Program-made: the position numbers and the translations under genes
Notes under the pieces: model-generated
Told to the model about the DNA's origin: nothing
Seen by the model: the letters and a program-made list of their open reading frames with translations, nothing else
Databases searched by the model: none
Assembly: GCF_049199905.1 (NCBI RefSeq)
Contig: NZ_JBLZPK010000019.1
Coordinates: 12,987 to 76,986, forward strand
Reading direction: 5' to 3'
DNA length: 64,000 bases
Source of the DNA: Shinella sp032095155
Lineage (GTDB): Bacteria > Pseudomonadota > Alphaproteobacteria > Rhizobiales > Rhizobiaceae
Shown: positions 26,298 through 35,128 of the stretch, piece by piece
Layout of the letters: every line of letters begins with the position of its first letter
How positions within the stretch are numbered: the first letter of the stretch is position 1

Positions 26298-27697
26298 GCA
26301 CGCTTCTCCTTTCGCGAGGCCCATTCACCCGATGCCATGGCATCGACCTGGTGCCGCCATTCCCGCCGGTATTCGTCGAGACCGGGAATGCGTGCAGGTT
26401 CGGCGACCACGCAATCGTTGACGAAGGGATTTCGACCAATCGCGTCGAAGACAAGTGCGGCGGCACCAAAGGCGCTACCCTCTGGATTGGCGCTTGTGTG
26501 CACGGTTTGATGCGCGCGAAGCGTCGCGAGAACGGGGGCATAAAGTCCCGTTTTCACAAGGCCGCCGTCGATGACGATCGCATTGGTCGAGCCGATGAGG
26601 TCGAGAGACAGATCCGTCATCAGCGCGACATAGAGCATGGCGACCGCCGCCTGTTCCTCGCCTTCGACCGCCGGGCCAACGAAACGTCCCTCATGGCCAG
26701 GCATCGGGCCGCCAAGCGCGAAGGATGGCAAGGCAAAAGCACGCTTGGCGATCACCGTCGCCACCGCCTCCGGAGAAACCGGCTGTGCCCAGCCCCCGCT
26801 TGCCACATCATATTCCCGACCGCCCATGAAGCGGATGGTCGCGACCGGCTGATGGTCGACGGTGACGTTGGCCAACATGTCGCGCGCGGCGTCGAGCTTT
26901 TCAAGCGGACTTGCCGTATTGAAGATGACGACCCATGTGCCGGTCGATATAAGCGTAAAATCCAAGAAGCCGAGCGAGCGGTAGAAGTAAAGCGCGGCAT
27001 TGCTGTCATGCACGCCGTTATGCACCGCGACCTTCGTGCTGCGCCCGTCGTCGAGCGTCACCGTATGCGCGCCAATAACGCTGCCAGCACGCGCGAATTC
27101 CGGCATCTGGCCGCGCCAGCCCATGCGATGGACGAGGCTGCTGAAATCGTCCTGCAGCGGCGCCCAAAGATTGGAATGGCAGCCGAGATAGGAAACCTCC
27201 GAGACAAGCCTGTCGGAGAACTTCCAGGTCCAGAACTGCGGATAGGCGAGGATGGCATCAGCCTTGGCGATGAGCCCCGGGTCCCGCTCGTTCAGCCACA
27301 GCAGATGCCGCCCATAGTTGAAACCCAGCGGCAGCGGCGGCGAATAGGTTTCGTTGAATTCGGGCGCCATCGCGTCGATATGGCTGGCGATCTCGGCGGG
27401 CGGCTCCTGCTCATAGTCCAGAATTGCGTGAACGAGCGCATCGCCCGCAACAAGCGCAAATGTGCAACCGTGCCCCGAGAAGATCATGCGATCGACACCG
27501 TGCGTCGCAACTGCCCGCGCCAGCTCATCCTCCATCCAGCGAAAGAAAGCGACATCATCCAGAACGCGCAGATCCGCGTGCTCGCGCCAGACGGGCCGGG
27601 TTCGCGCCTCATCGATCACCCGGCCCTCCGCCGAAACGATGAACAGCTTGGAATTCGTCTTACCGAGATCAAAGACGGCGATGGGGAACTGGCTCAA
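26294..27697 (-). CDS. FGGY-family carbohydrate kinase (first of the regulon)
   Basis: A 467-residue sugar kinase of the FGGY (hexokinase-like ATPase) family. It has the phosphate-1 loop FDLGKTNSKLF at the N-terminus, STGTW in the middle and the adenosine-binding IDGGLVKTG near the C-terminus. The start is TTG at 27697, overlapping the DeoR stop (TTGA), with a G-rich site upstream. It probably phosphorylates the imported or epimerised ketose in the cytoplasm. The specific sugar is unknown; members of this branch include rhamnulokinase- and fuculokinase-like enzymes. A second FGGY kinase is encoded divergently at 29749. Confidence 0.88.
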   Translation of the reverse strand: MSQFPIAVFDLGKTNSKLFIVSAEGRVIDEARTRPVWREHADLRVLDDVAFFRWMEDELARAVATHGVDRMIFSGHGCTFALVAGDALVHAILDYEQEPPAEIASHIDAMAPEFNETYSPPLPLGFNYGRHLLWLNERDPGLIAKADAILAYPQFWTWKFSDRLVSEVSYLGCHSNLWAPLQDDFSSLVHRMGWRGQMPEFARAGSVIGAHTVTLDDGRSTKVAVHNGVHDSNAALYFYRSLGFLDFTLISTGTWVVIFNTASPLEKLDAARDMLANVTVDHQPVATIRFMGGREYDVASGGWAQPVSPEAVATVIAKRAFALPSFALGGPMPGHEGRFVGPAVEGEEQAAVAMLYVALMTDLSLDLIGSTNAIVIDGGLVKTGLYAPVLATLRAHQTVHTSANPEGSAFGAAALVFDAIGRNPFVNDCVVAEPARIPGLDEYRREWRHQVDAMASGEWASRKEKRA

Positions 27698-28473
27698 TTT
27701 GCCCCCCCGGTGGTTGCGATCACGATGCTGACGCCGGCATCTTCCATCATCTTGGCGGCGGCATCGGTCAAGCCGTCATCCGTGATGATCGTTCCGATGC
27801 GCGACAAAGGCAGGGCAATGTTGCGCGGCTGGATCGAAAACTTCCGGCTGTCGGCCAGCAGAACGATCTCATCCGCGCAGGCCGCGAGCTCGCCGATGAC
27901 CTTGACGAGCAACGGATGGGACTCGAGCAGCCCCTTGCTACTGATGCCCTGCGTGCCGACAAAGAACCGCGAGGCGAAGAAGCCAGGGGATCCCACCGAA
28001 GGGTCGTGAATTATGCCCGGCTCACGGTAGAGCTCACCGCCGGCGACCGACAGCTGGCAAGTGCCATGCTCGCCAAGATGAGCGGCAAGCGGCATCGAAT
28101 TGGTCCAGACACGAAGATTGCGCCGCGCCAGGAGAGTGCCCAGTTGATAGCATGTCGAGCCGGCATGCACGATGATGGAATCACCGTCGCGCACGAGATC
28201 CGCAGCGGCGGCGGCGATTGCCCGCTTTGCCTCGACCGCGATGTCGCGGTTCTCGTCGTAAGGCCTTGCTGAAAGGCGACCACTGTCGCCCGCCTCGCTG
28301 GCGGAAATCCCGCCATAGACCTTCCGGGCCCGGCCCAATTCATGAAGCTTGTCGATGTCACGACGGATCGTGGCGGGAGATGCGCCGAGACGCTCCTGAA
28401 GATCGCGCACCGAAGCAAAGGGCGTTTCCCGCAAAAGGTCGATGATAGCCTTGTGGCGCTCGGTGTCGTTCAC
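27694..28473 (-). CDS. DeoR family transcriptional regulator
   Basis: A 259-residue sugar-responsive repressor. The N-terminal DeoR helix-turn-helix contains SVRDLQERLGASPATIRRDIDKLHELG. The DeoRC sensor domain has the phosphosugar-binding pattern (HAGSTCYQLG, VWTNSMPLAAHL, GGELY and LADSRKF). The start is GTG 28473 with GGAGAGGAG upstream; an earlier in-frame ATG has no good site. It is the first gene of the leftward unit (kinase, ABC transporter, epimerase) and faces the aldolase/kinase/phosphatase unit. It probably represses both until a phosphorylated sugar binds. Confidence 0.9.
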   Translation of the reverse strand: MNDTERHKAIIDLLRETPFASVRDLQERLGASPATIRRDIDKLHELGRARKVYGGISASEAGDSGRLSARPYDENRDIAVEAKRAIAAAAADLVRDGDSIIVHAGSTCYQLGTLLARRNLRVWTNSMPLAAHLGEHGTCQLSVAGGELYREPGIIHDPSVGSPGFFASRFFVGTQGISSKGLLESHPLLVKVIGELAACADEIVLLADSRKFSIQPRNIALPLSRIGTIITDDGLTDAAAKMMEDAGVSIVIATTGGAN

Positions 28474-28510
28474 GGGTGCTCCTCTCCGGCGTCTCCCTCG
28501 CCGATGAACG

Positions 28511-28540
28511 AAGATAATCACACTAATACGATGCGATCAA
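28511..28540 (-). promoter_or_regulatory. Candidate sigma-70 promoter for the deoR-kinase-ABC unit
   Basis: On the minus strand, TTGATC (28540-28535) and TATCTT (28516-28511) are 18 bases apart. An AATACGAT repeat element lies inside the spacer (28525-28532, plus-strand reading). The distance to the GTG start is suitable. Confidence 0.45.
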
Positions 28541-28594
28541 GATATGTGACGTATTTTCTTCACTGTTGACGACATTCGATCATATCAATACGAT
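28525..28594 (+). repeat. Two AATACGAT repeats, candidate DeoR operators
   Basis: AATACGAT occurs at 28525-28532 and 28587-28594, 62 bases apart, in the divergent gap. One copy lies in the spacer of the leftward promoter and the other covers the -10 of the rightward promoter. A related ATTCGATC is at 28574-28581. DeoR repressors often bind short direct repeats and can loop between distant copies. Confidence 0.5.
28566..28594 (+). promoter_or_regulatory. Candidate sigma-70 promoter for the aldolase-kinase-phosphatase unit
   Basis: TTGACG (28566-28571) and TACGAT (28589-28594) are separated by 17 bases, close to the sigma-70 consensus. The -10 is part of an AATACGAT repeat, so repressor binding there would block transcription. 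The aldolase ATG is 75 bases downstream. Confidence 0.55.
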
Positions 28595-28669
28595 CTACAG
28601 AAAAGTTTGCTCATCATGGTGCGAATTGCCGACGATGGCTGACAGGTTTTTCTAGAGGAGGAGGCCAGC

Positions 28670-29752
28670 ATGGCTTCGGGCATTCGGGCGGAAGACATTC
28701 CGGCCTTCGACGCGTTTCTCGGTCTTTCGAGGGAAATCGGCAGTGACGTTTTGAAGACGCAAGGTGCTGGCGGCAACACCTCATTCAAGCGCGATGACAT
28801 GATGTGGGTAAAGGCGTCCGGCACCTGGCTTGCCCATGCCGGTGAGCGCGACATCATGGTGCCCGTAACCGTGGCGCCGCTGGTCGCGGCGCTCCGGGCC
28901 GGCGACCCAAGTGCCGAAAAGGCAACCGACTTTATCGTTCAGGCACTGAATGCCTCCGGTCTGCGCCCCTCGATCGAGACCAGTTTTCACGCCGCCCTGC
29001 CACAGGCGGTCGTTGCCCACTATCACTGTGTCAACGCGATTGCGCTCTCGGTGCTCGAAAACCGGGAAGCCGTTATTGCGGAACACATGGCGAAACTTCC
29101 CGACTTGACCTGGGCGACCATTCCATACCGTCGTCCGGGCACGCCACTTGCTTACGAAATCGACCGCGTTGCCGATAACCGACCGGACGTGCTGATCCTT
29201 TACAACCACGGCATTATCGTAACCGGCAAGACAGTGGAGGAGGTGCGTGAGCGCATCGCCCGCGTTACCGCCGCGCTATCCGTCAAGGAGCGTGCGGGCG
29301 CGCAGGTCGACCAGGTTGCGCTGCAAGCTCTCGCGAACGGTTCGGACTTCCACGTGGCCGAGGATGCCGGCAGCCACAAGACCGCACTCAGCCAGGTCAA
29401 CGTGGCCTTCGCGACGCGCGGTTCACTCTATCCAGATCACGTCATCTTCCTTGGTACCGAGATCGGAGTGCTCGCCGACGGAGAGACGGTAAATGCCTAC
29501 AAGGAAGCACGCCGCTCACGCAATCTTCCAGTCCCGAAGATACTGCTTGCACCCGGCCGCGGGGTACTGCTGGCCAACGAACTGACTACGGGCGGGCGCG
29601 TGATGGCGCGCTGCCTGGCAGAAGTTGTCTCCCGCATTCCAGATGGCGCATCGGTGGCCTATCTCAGCCCCGATCAGGAGCATGAACTGACCCACTGGGA
29701 GGCTGAACAATATCGTCAGGCGCTCGACCGCAAGGCAAGCAAACAGGCATGA
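28670..29752 (+). CDS. Class II aldolase/adducin family protein
   Basis: A 360-residue cytoplasmic class II aldolase-like protein (RhaD/FucA fold). It has the phosphate-binding GAGGNTSFK, the SGTWL strand and the metal-binding histidines (ETSFHAALP and VVAHYHC, with a later NHG). It is longer than FucA (about 215 residues) because of a C-terminal extension related to the aldolase half of aldolase/dehydrogenase fusions. GAGGAGGAGG upstream sets the start. It should cleave a ketose-1-phosphate to dihydroxyacetone phosphate and an aldehyde. The stop overlaps the next kinase gene by 4 bases. Confidence 0.88.
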   Translation: MASGIRAEDIPAFDAFLGLSREIGSDVLKTQGAGGNTSFKRDDMMWVKASGTWLAHAGERDIMVPVTVAPLVAALRAGDPSAEKATDFIVQALNASGLRPSIETSFHAALPQAVVAHYHCVNAIALSVLENREAVIAEHMAKLPDLTWATIPYRRPGTPLAYEIDRVADNRPDVLILYNHGIIVTGKTVEEVRERIARVTAALSVKERAGAQVDQVALQALANGSDFHVAEDAGSHKTALSQVNVAFATRGSLYPDHVIFLGTEIGVLADGETVNAYKEARRSRNLPVPKILLAPGRGVLLANELTTGGRVMARCLAEVVSRIPDGASVAYLSPDQEHELTHWEAEQYRQALDRKASKQA

Positions 29753-31026
29753 GTACCGATAGAAAGCCCGCCGTCGCACTTGGCATCGACCTTGGCACCT
29801 CCGGAGTGCGCGCCGCCTTGCTGTCCGACGACGGCAACCTGATTGATATCGCTGCTTACCCATTCCCGAACGCCGCAGCCGGGCGATTGCCTTCGACCTG
29901 GTGGAGCGGCACCAAGTCTTGCCTTGCCGAGCTTGCCTCGCGCAACACCTTCGCGTCACTCGAAGGCGTCGCCGTTGACGGCACGTCCGGGACGGTCGTC
30001 GCGATCGATGCCCGCGGGATGCTGGTGGGCGAGGCAATGATGTACAACGATCCCTGCCCCGACCGCACCATTGTCGAGCGCATTGACACCGAGGCGCCCC
30101 CGGACAGTCCGGCGCGAGGGGCGACCTCCGCGCTCGCGCGCGCGATCCACCTTTCCCGTCGATCTGGCGTGCACGCAATCGTGCACCAGGCCGACTGGAT
30201 CCTGATGGCTCTTGGCCTCGCCAGCGCGACGAGTGACGAGAACAACGCACTCAAGACCGGTTACGATCTTGCTGCCGAGTGTTGGCCCGACTGGCTGGAT
30301 TCCTGTGGAATGGACATCGCCCTGCTGCCTGCGGTCAAACGAGCCGGTTCACCCCTGTCGACGATCACAGCGAGTGGGCTTGCGCTCGGCCTGCCACCGG
30401 GATGCCGCTATTTCGCAGGGACCACAGACGGTTGCGCTTCGTTCCTCGCAACGGGCGCTTCGACAGTCGGCGACGGCGTCACCGCACTCGGCTCCACACT
30501 GGTTGTGAAGCTCGCATGCGCGCAACCCATAAATGCTGCCAACTTTGGAATTTACTCGCATCGCATCCTCGATTTCTGGCTTGCCGGCGGCGCATCGAAC
30601 GCGGGCGGCGCGGTCATCCGGAAATTCTTCGACGACGACCAACTGAAATCCATGACACCGAAACTGCAGCCGGACGTTTCGAGCTGCCTCGACTACTACC
30701 CGTTGGTGACAGCAGGCGAGCGTTTTCCTGTCAACGATCCCACCTACCCGCCCCGGCTGAGCCCACGCCCGGCCGATGATGTCATCTTCTTCCAGGCAAT
30801 TCTCGAGGGAATAACCACCATCGAAAAATCGGGTTATGACAGGCTTGCTGAGCTGGGCGGCCCAAAACTGTTGTCCGTCCGAACGGTCGGCGGGGGCGCA
30901 GCCAATCCAGGCTGGACGCGAATGCGGGAAAATACGCTTGCGGTTCCCTTTCTTTCGGCGCGCTCGGCCGAAGCCTCCGTCGGCACCGCTTCGCTTGTTC
31001 TTGCCGGAAAGGATCGGTGGCTTTGA
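29749..31026 (+). CDS. FGGY-family carbohydrate kinase (second of the regulon)
   Basis: A 425-residue FGGY kinase with GIDLGTSGVRAALL at the N-terminus, DGTSGTVV, a TTDGC segment and a C-terminal GGGAANPGW in place of the usual GGG-kinase motif. It is somewhat short for the family (usually 450-550). It is related to D-ribulokinase/xylulokinase-like proteins by pattern. Coupled by ATGA overlap to the aldolase gene and by a 10-base overlap to the HAD gene. With the other kinase at 26294, the regulon has two different FGGY enzymes, so two phosphorylation steps or two substrates are likely. Confidence 0.87.
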   Translation: MSTDRKPAVALGIDLGTSGVRAALLSDDGNLIDIAAYPFPNAAAGRLPSTWWSGTKSCLAELASRNTFASLEGVAVDGTSGTVVAIDARGMLVGEAMMYNDPCPDRTIVERIDTEAPPDSPARGATSALARAIHLSRRSGVHAIVHQADWILMALGLASATSDENNALKTGYDLAAECWPDWLDSCGMDIALLPAVKRAGSPLSTITASGLALGLPPGCRYFAGTTDGCASFLATGASTVGDGVTALGSTLVVKLACAQPINAANFGIYSHRILDFWLAGGASNAGGAVIRKFFDDDQLKSMTPKLQPDVSSCLDYYPLVTAGERFPVNDPTYPPRLSPRPADDVIFFQAILEGITTIEKSGYDRLAELGGPKLLSVRTVGGGAANPGWTRMRENTLAVPFLSARSAEASVGTASLVLAGKDRWL

Positions 31027-31865
31027 GGACCGTACAGCACATCACTTTTGCCGCCCTGGCGGCGCGCTATGACGCTTTCTTCATCGATCAGTTCGGCGTA
31101 CTACGGGACGACGAAGGCGCATATACCGGCGCCAATGCAGCACTACGCCATCTGAAGGCGCTCGGAAAAACCGTCATCATCCTTTCAAACTCCGGCCGCA
31201 GTGGCGAATACAACGCCGAGCGCTTGGTCAAACTCGGGTTCGACCGGGCAGGTTTCGACCATTTTCTGACCTCCGGCGACGTCGCCTACAGCATCCTTGC
31301 CAATGAGACCGGCGGAAACGCCGGCGCTATGCGATGTCTGACGATTTCAAGCGGGGGTGATCGCAATCTTGCCGAACGGCTCGGCTTTGAAAGTACAGAG
31401 GATGCAACGCGCGCCGATATCGTCATCATCTCAGGAAGTGAAGCGGAGAGGGTTCCGTTTTCGACCTATCGTGATCGACTAAGGCCCGCCGCGGAACGCG
31501 GGGTCCTCTGCTACTGTACGAATCCTGATCGGCACAAACTCGTAATGGGCGGCGGGACGGCGCCTGGAGCCGGCAGCATCGCGCTTGCCTATGAGACACT
31601 CGGCGGCCCCGTCCGCTGGTTCGGCAAACCCTACCCCGCAATATACCAACACGCCCAGTCCCTGATCTCCAACATCGCTGCGGATCGCATTGTCTGCATT
31701 GGAGACAGCATCGAACACGATATCGCGGGCGCAGTCGGCGCGGGCCTTACGTCGTGCCTTGTTCGCACGGGCGTGCTTGCAACCAGTTCCGAAAGCGAAC
31801 TCGCTCTGATCTCCGAAGCGCATGGCGCGCTGCCCGATTTCTTAATGGAACGCCTAACACCGTGA
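31017..31865 (+). CDS. TIGR01459-type HAD hydrolase (class IIA)
   Basis: A 282-residue HAD-superfamily protein of the NagD-like class IIA group. Motif 1 is IDQFGVLRDD, with the nucleophile Asp but Gln-Phe where many HAD phosphatases have x-Asp; TIGR01459 members commonly have DxWGV here. Motif 2 is ILSNSGR and motif 4 is CIGDSIEHDIAGA. The start is GTG 31017 with AAGG upstream, overlapping the kinase gene. It probably removes phosphate from a sugar phosphate or a damaged by-product. It closes the rightward unit. Confidence 0.85.
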   Translation: MALRTVQHITFAALAARYDAFFIDQFGVLRDDEGAYTGANAALRHLKALGKTVIILSNSGRSGEYNAERLVKLGFDRAGFDHFLTSGDVAYSILANETGGNAGAMRCLTISSGGDRNLAERLGFESTEDATRADIVIISGSEAERVPFSTYRDRLRPAAERGVLCYCTNPDRHKLVMGGGTAPGAGSIALAYETLGGPVRWFGKPYPAIYQHAQSLISNIAADRIVCIGDSIEHDIAGAVGAGLTSCLVRTGVLATSSESELALISEAHGALPDFLMERLTP

Positions 31866-31958
31866 ATGAGCAGGAATGCCACAAGAAGTAACGGCGGCTG
31901 ATTACTGGGACGCTGCGTGGCGGATAACTGAGCGCCACTTTGAAAGAAGACCGGCGCC

Positions 31959-33218
31959 TTACTGAAGGATGAGGACGGCAAGGGAAAGGATCAGGGCCGG
32001 GATCATCACCACGACGCCGATCTTCAAGAAGCTCCAGGCACCGATGCGCAAGCCTTCGCGCCGCATCGCGGTCAGCCACAATATCGTTGCCAGAGATCCG
32101 GTGATCGAAAGGTTGGGACCGAGATCGACGCCAATCAGCACCGCGCCGCCGATCTTGTCGGATATGTCTGCCGCTTGAACGGCGCTGCCGGCGACAAGTC
32201 CCGCTGGTAGGTTGTTGACGAGGTTGGACACCAGCGCCACCGCCGCACCGGCGGCTGCCGCAGTTTGCAGCGGCGCGCTCGTCGCACTTTCGGAGAGATA
32301 GTACGCGAGATTATCGATCATCCCCGTTTGATTCAAAGCCTCGACGACAACGAACAGGCCTGCGACAAGTGGGAGTACACTCCAGGAGATATCCCTCAGC
32401 GTGCCAGCAGCATTTTGCCGGGTTACGAGCAGAGTCAATGCCGTGGTCAGGCAACCCGCCACGAATGTCGGCAGTCCCAGGTCAAGGTCGAGCGCCGAAG
32501 CCGCCAGAAGCGCAAGCGCAGTTCCGCACAATCCGAACGCCGCGAGCTTTGCGGTCATCGTCAGACGGATGTCCTCCACTTCCATCGCCACCGCGTCGGC
32601 AGCGATGACGCGCCGTTGCGTCCAGTAAAGCGCAATAAACGTAACGACGATTGAAACGATGGATGGCAGCGTGAACATTGCGAGCCATTTTGACAGGGAT
32701 GGCATCGCTCCGCCCCCGAAGATCACGAGGTTTGCCGGATTGGAGATCGGCAGCACGAAGCTCGCGGCGTTGGCGATGAACGCACAAATGAGCAGGTACG
32801 GCATGGGGTCCTTAACCCGCGCTGCCCGGCAGGCCGCATAGACGGCGGGCGTCAGCACGACGGCGGTCGCGTCGTTCGACAGGAACACCGTCACGACGAT
32901 GCCGACACAATAGATCAGAATGAACAGGCGTCGTGGCGATCCCTTTGCATGGGCGGTCGCCACCGAGGCCAGCCAGTCGAAAAGCCCCTCTCGCCTGGCG
33001 AGCTCCGACAACAACATCATGCCGATCAGAAAAAGGTAGACGTCAAGGCCCTTGACGACGCCTGCCCAAGCCTCGGGGAGGCCGATCAACCCAAGAGCCA
33101 ATAGCAGGAGCGCACCAAGCACGGCCCAGATGGCCTCCGGTAAGGCAAAGGGCCGGGTGATCACCCCGAATGCGGTCATCCCGGCGATTGCCCAGGTCAG
33201 CGTTGATGCCTGCATCAT
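31959..33218 (-). CDS. ArsB/NhaD-type (IT superfamily) anion permease
   Basis: A 419-residue inner-membrane protein with about 11 hydrophobic helices. It belongs to the ArsB/SLC13-like ion transporter superfamily; the half-repeats contain FLSNDATAVVLTP and, later, SNLVNNLPAGLVAG, which are hallmark re-entrant segments. ArsB members export arsenite, others carry di- or tricarboxylates or sodium. No arsR, arsC or arsH gene is in view, so arsenic function is only suggested by similarity. It is 7 bases downstream of the MFS gene and likely in one operon with it. Confidence 0.82.
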   Translation of the reverse strand: MMQASTLTWAIAGMTAFGVITRPFALPEAIWAVLGALLLLALGLIGLPEAWAGVVKGLDVYLFLIGMMLLSELARREGLFDWLASVATAHAKGSPRRLFILIYCVGIVVTVFLSNDATAVVLTPAVYAACRAARVKDPMPYLLICAFIANAASFVLPISNPANLVIFGGGAMPSLSKWLAMFTLPSIVSIVVTFIALYWTQRRVIAADAVAMEVEDIRLTMTAKLAAFGLCGTALALLAASALDLDLGLPTFVAGCLTTALTLLVTRQNAAGTLRDISWSVLPLVAGLFVVVEALNQTGMIDNLAYYLSESATSAPLQTAAAAGAAVALVSNLVNNLPAGLVAGSAVQAADISDKIGGAVLIGVDLGPNLSITGSLATILWLTAMRREGLRIGAWSFLKIGVVVMIPALILSLAVLILQ

Positions 33219-33225
33219 ATTCTCT

Positions 33226-34494
33226 TTAGATTGAAGCCGAACCGGGCGTTACGGATACATCGCCAGGTTCGGAAGTACCATTCGCAGGATCCGGCGCAAT
33301 GCTTTTGCGGCCAGCGATGAACGCTGCGAGTGCAACGGCGGCGATCCCGCCATGAACCCAATAGGCGAGGCCATAGCCACCGATATCTGTCAGCCAACCG
33401 GCGACGACGTTGCTTGATGAGGCGCCGATCCCCTGAACCGTCATGACCGCGGCAAGGCCGACATTGAACCGGCCGGTACCCGACAGGATGCGTTCCGCTG
33501 CGATGGGGGTTGCGATTCCAATAAGCCCCGCACCGATCCCGTCGAGGATCTGTACCGGAAAGATCGATGCATAGGACGTGAACGAGCCCGCAATCGCTCC
33601 GCGGATCGGCAGGGCCAGCAGTGCGATCACGAACACCGTTGCAAGGCCGAAGCGGCGGATCATATTTGGAGCCGCCAAAGCCATCGCGATCATTGAAAGC
33701 TGCGCGACACCTGTAATGATCGCCGTCGTACGAAACGGGGTTCCAAGCTGGATCGAGAAGTTCTGGGCGATCAGCCGGCTGATCGGGGCGTTACCGAAGT
33801 GGAAGATCATGAGCACGACGGCAAGCAAGATAAGCCCCTTGCTGCCGACAAGAACAGAATACCCTGACGGTCCAGGCGTCCCGTCGTCGTGCCCGAGGCC
33901 TCTGGCAACGGCGTGGTCGATCCGGTTGGGGTCTATCGCCAACACCGCAACAACCGATGCGGCAGCGGTCAGGATCATCAGTCCGACGATCCCGGTCAGA
34001 CCGAACATCAACGTCGCGAAATAGATTCCGGCAAGCGACACAACGTTGCCCAAGTGGTTCCAGAATTCGTTTCGCGAGACCTGATGGGGAAACTGTTGCT
34101 CGCCGACCAGGCCAAGTGTCAGCCCCATAAGCGCCGGCCCGATGACCGCGCCGACGATCGCTGTCGCAGACTGCCCGCCGAAGACAGACGCATTGTCCGG
34201 GCTCGAAAGGGTCCAGAGCGCTGCAGCGGTAACCAGCACTACGGGTATGATGATCAGCATGCGCTTGTGCCTCGATGCGTCGACCCATGCGCCGAACAGC
34301 GGCGTCGCGATCATGCCGAGCACACCACCCAAGGTCGCGATGAAGCCCAGCGTCATCGGTGACCATCCTTTGGTCGCGAGGAAACCGTCGAGGAAGGGGC
34401 CAAGGCCGTCACGCGCATCGGCGAGAAAAAAATTGAGGACGGCGAGAGCGACCAGTGACCTATCAGAAAGGCCCTTCGACGAGATGGACTGCAT
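33226..34494 (-). CDS. MFS transporter
   Basis: A 422-residue major facilitator with about 12 membrane helices. The N-terminal NFFLADARDGLGPFL and the loop GAWVDASRHKRMLI (the MFS motif A region between TM2 and TM3) are visible. The start is placed at ATG 34494 (MQSISSKGLSD); an upstream in-frame extension of 50 residues looks non-coding. It leads a two-gene unit with the ArsB-like permease. The substrate is unknown. It may be an exporter, since such pairs are often resistance genes. Confidence 0.85.
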   Translation of the reverse strand: MQSISSKGLSDRSLVALAVLNFFLADARDGLGPFLDGFLATKGWSPMTLGFIATLGGVLGMIATPLFGAWVDASRHKRMLIIIPVVLVTAAALWTLSSPDNASVFGGQSATAIVGAVIGPALMGLTLGLVGEQQFPHQVSRNEFWNHLGNVVSLAGIYFATLMFGLTGIVGLMILTAAASVVAVLAIDPNRIDHAVARGLGHDDGTPGPSGYSVLVGSKGLILLAVVLMIFHFGNAPISRLIAQNFSIQLGTPFRTTAIITGVAQLSMIAMALAAPNMIRRFGLATVFVIALLALPIRGAIAGSFTSYASIFPVQILDGIGAGLIGIATPIAAERILSGTGRFNVGLAAVMTVQGIGASSSNVVAGWLTDIGGYGLAYWVHGGIAAVALAAFIAGRKSIAPDPANGTSEPGDVSVTPGSASI

Positions 34495-34701
34495 GCCGGC
34501 GGCCTCGATTTGATTAGCTATTGCTGGAATGGCTGCTGACAATGCCCCGCGACGTGAATTGGTTCCCAAAGCCGGCCTACATCTTGACGAATACGTCATG
34601 ACTTGGCCCCCTAGGTATAGTCGGCCAATCGGCATGCGACGCACGCCCGGGGGTCTGGGGGCTGTTGAGTGCTGGATTCGCCTAAACGTTTACGGGAATG
34701 G

Positions 34702-34904
34702 TCCGCCACCAGTAGTATGTAACTTCTGTCACGCCTATCGACCGGATCGCTTCCACCATCGAATTGCCCTGGCATGCAACACGTCAACCTGACGCAGCCT
34801 CGTGACGATCTCTTCTGCCCTGTGTCTTTTCCCCGCCATTTCAATGTCCTTCTGAAGCTCATAAGCCATACTTCAAAAAGAATCATTCTTCGCGGGGCAG
34901 ACCA
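34702..34904 (-). mobile_element. Remnant of the IS3-type element (orfA end)
   Basis: About 203 bases match the orfA end of the IS at 11214-12493 (aligned to about 12291-12493). They include the region coding MS-x-KRTLKWRGKD-like reading in a wrong frame and an end repeat that reads TGGTCTGCCCC inward. The rest of the element is gone and the remaining orfA is frameshifted. It sits in the 634-base gap between the MFS and deoR genes; the rest of that gap (34495-34701 and 34905-35128) shows no gene I can support. Confidence 0.8.
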
Positions 34905-35128
34905 ATTTCAAGCGGCGATCGACGGGAGGCTCGGCTGATTTGTGTCTAGTCGCCTAGCGCGTACACCGGCTAATTTTGGCGAGAGGAAACAGCCGTACCG
35001 ACTATCGCAACGGCGATATGCAAGCTGGCTCCAAAAAGGTTGCTTGCGCCGGAAATCGGAAATGAATGGTGCTTTATCAAAAGGTAGCTTGGCGCGACGG
35101 TTCGTATCCTTTCAAGCGGAAAAGCAGA

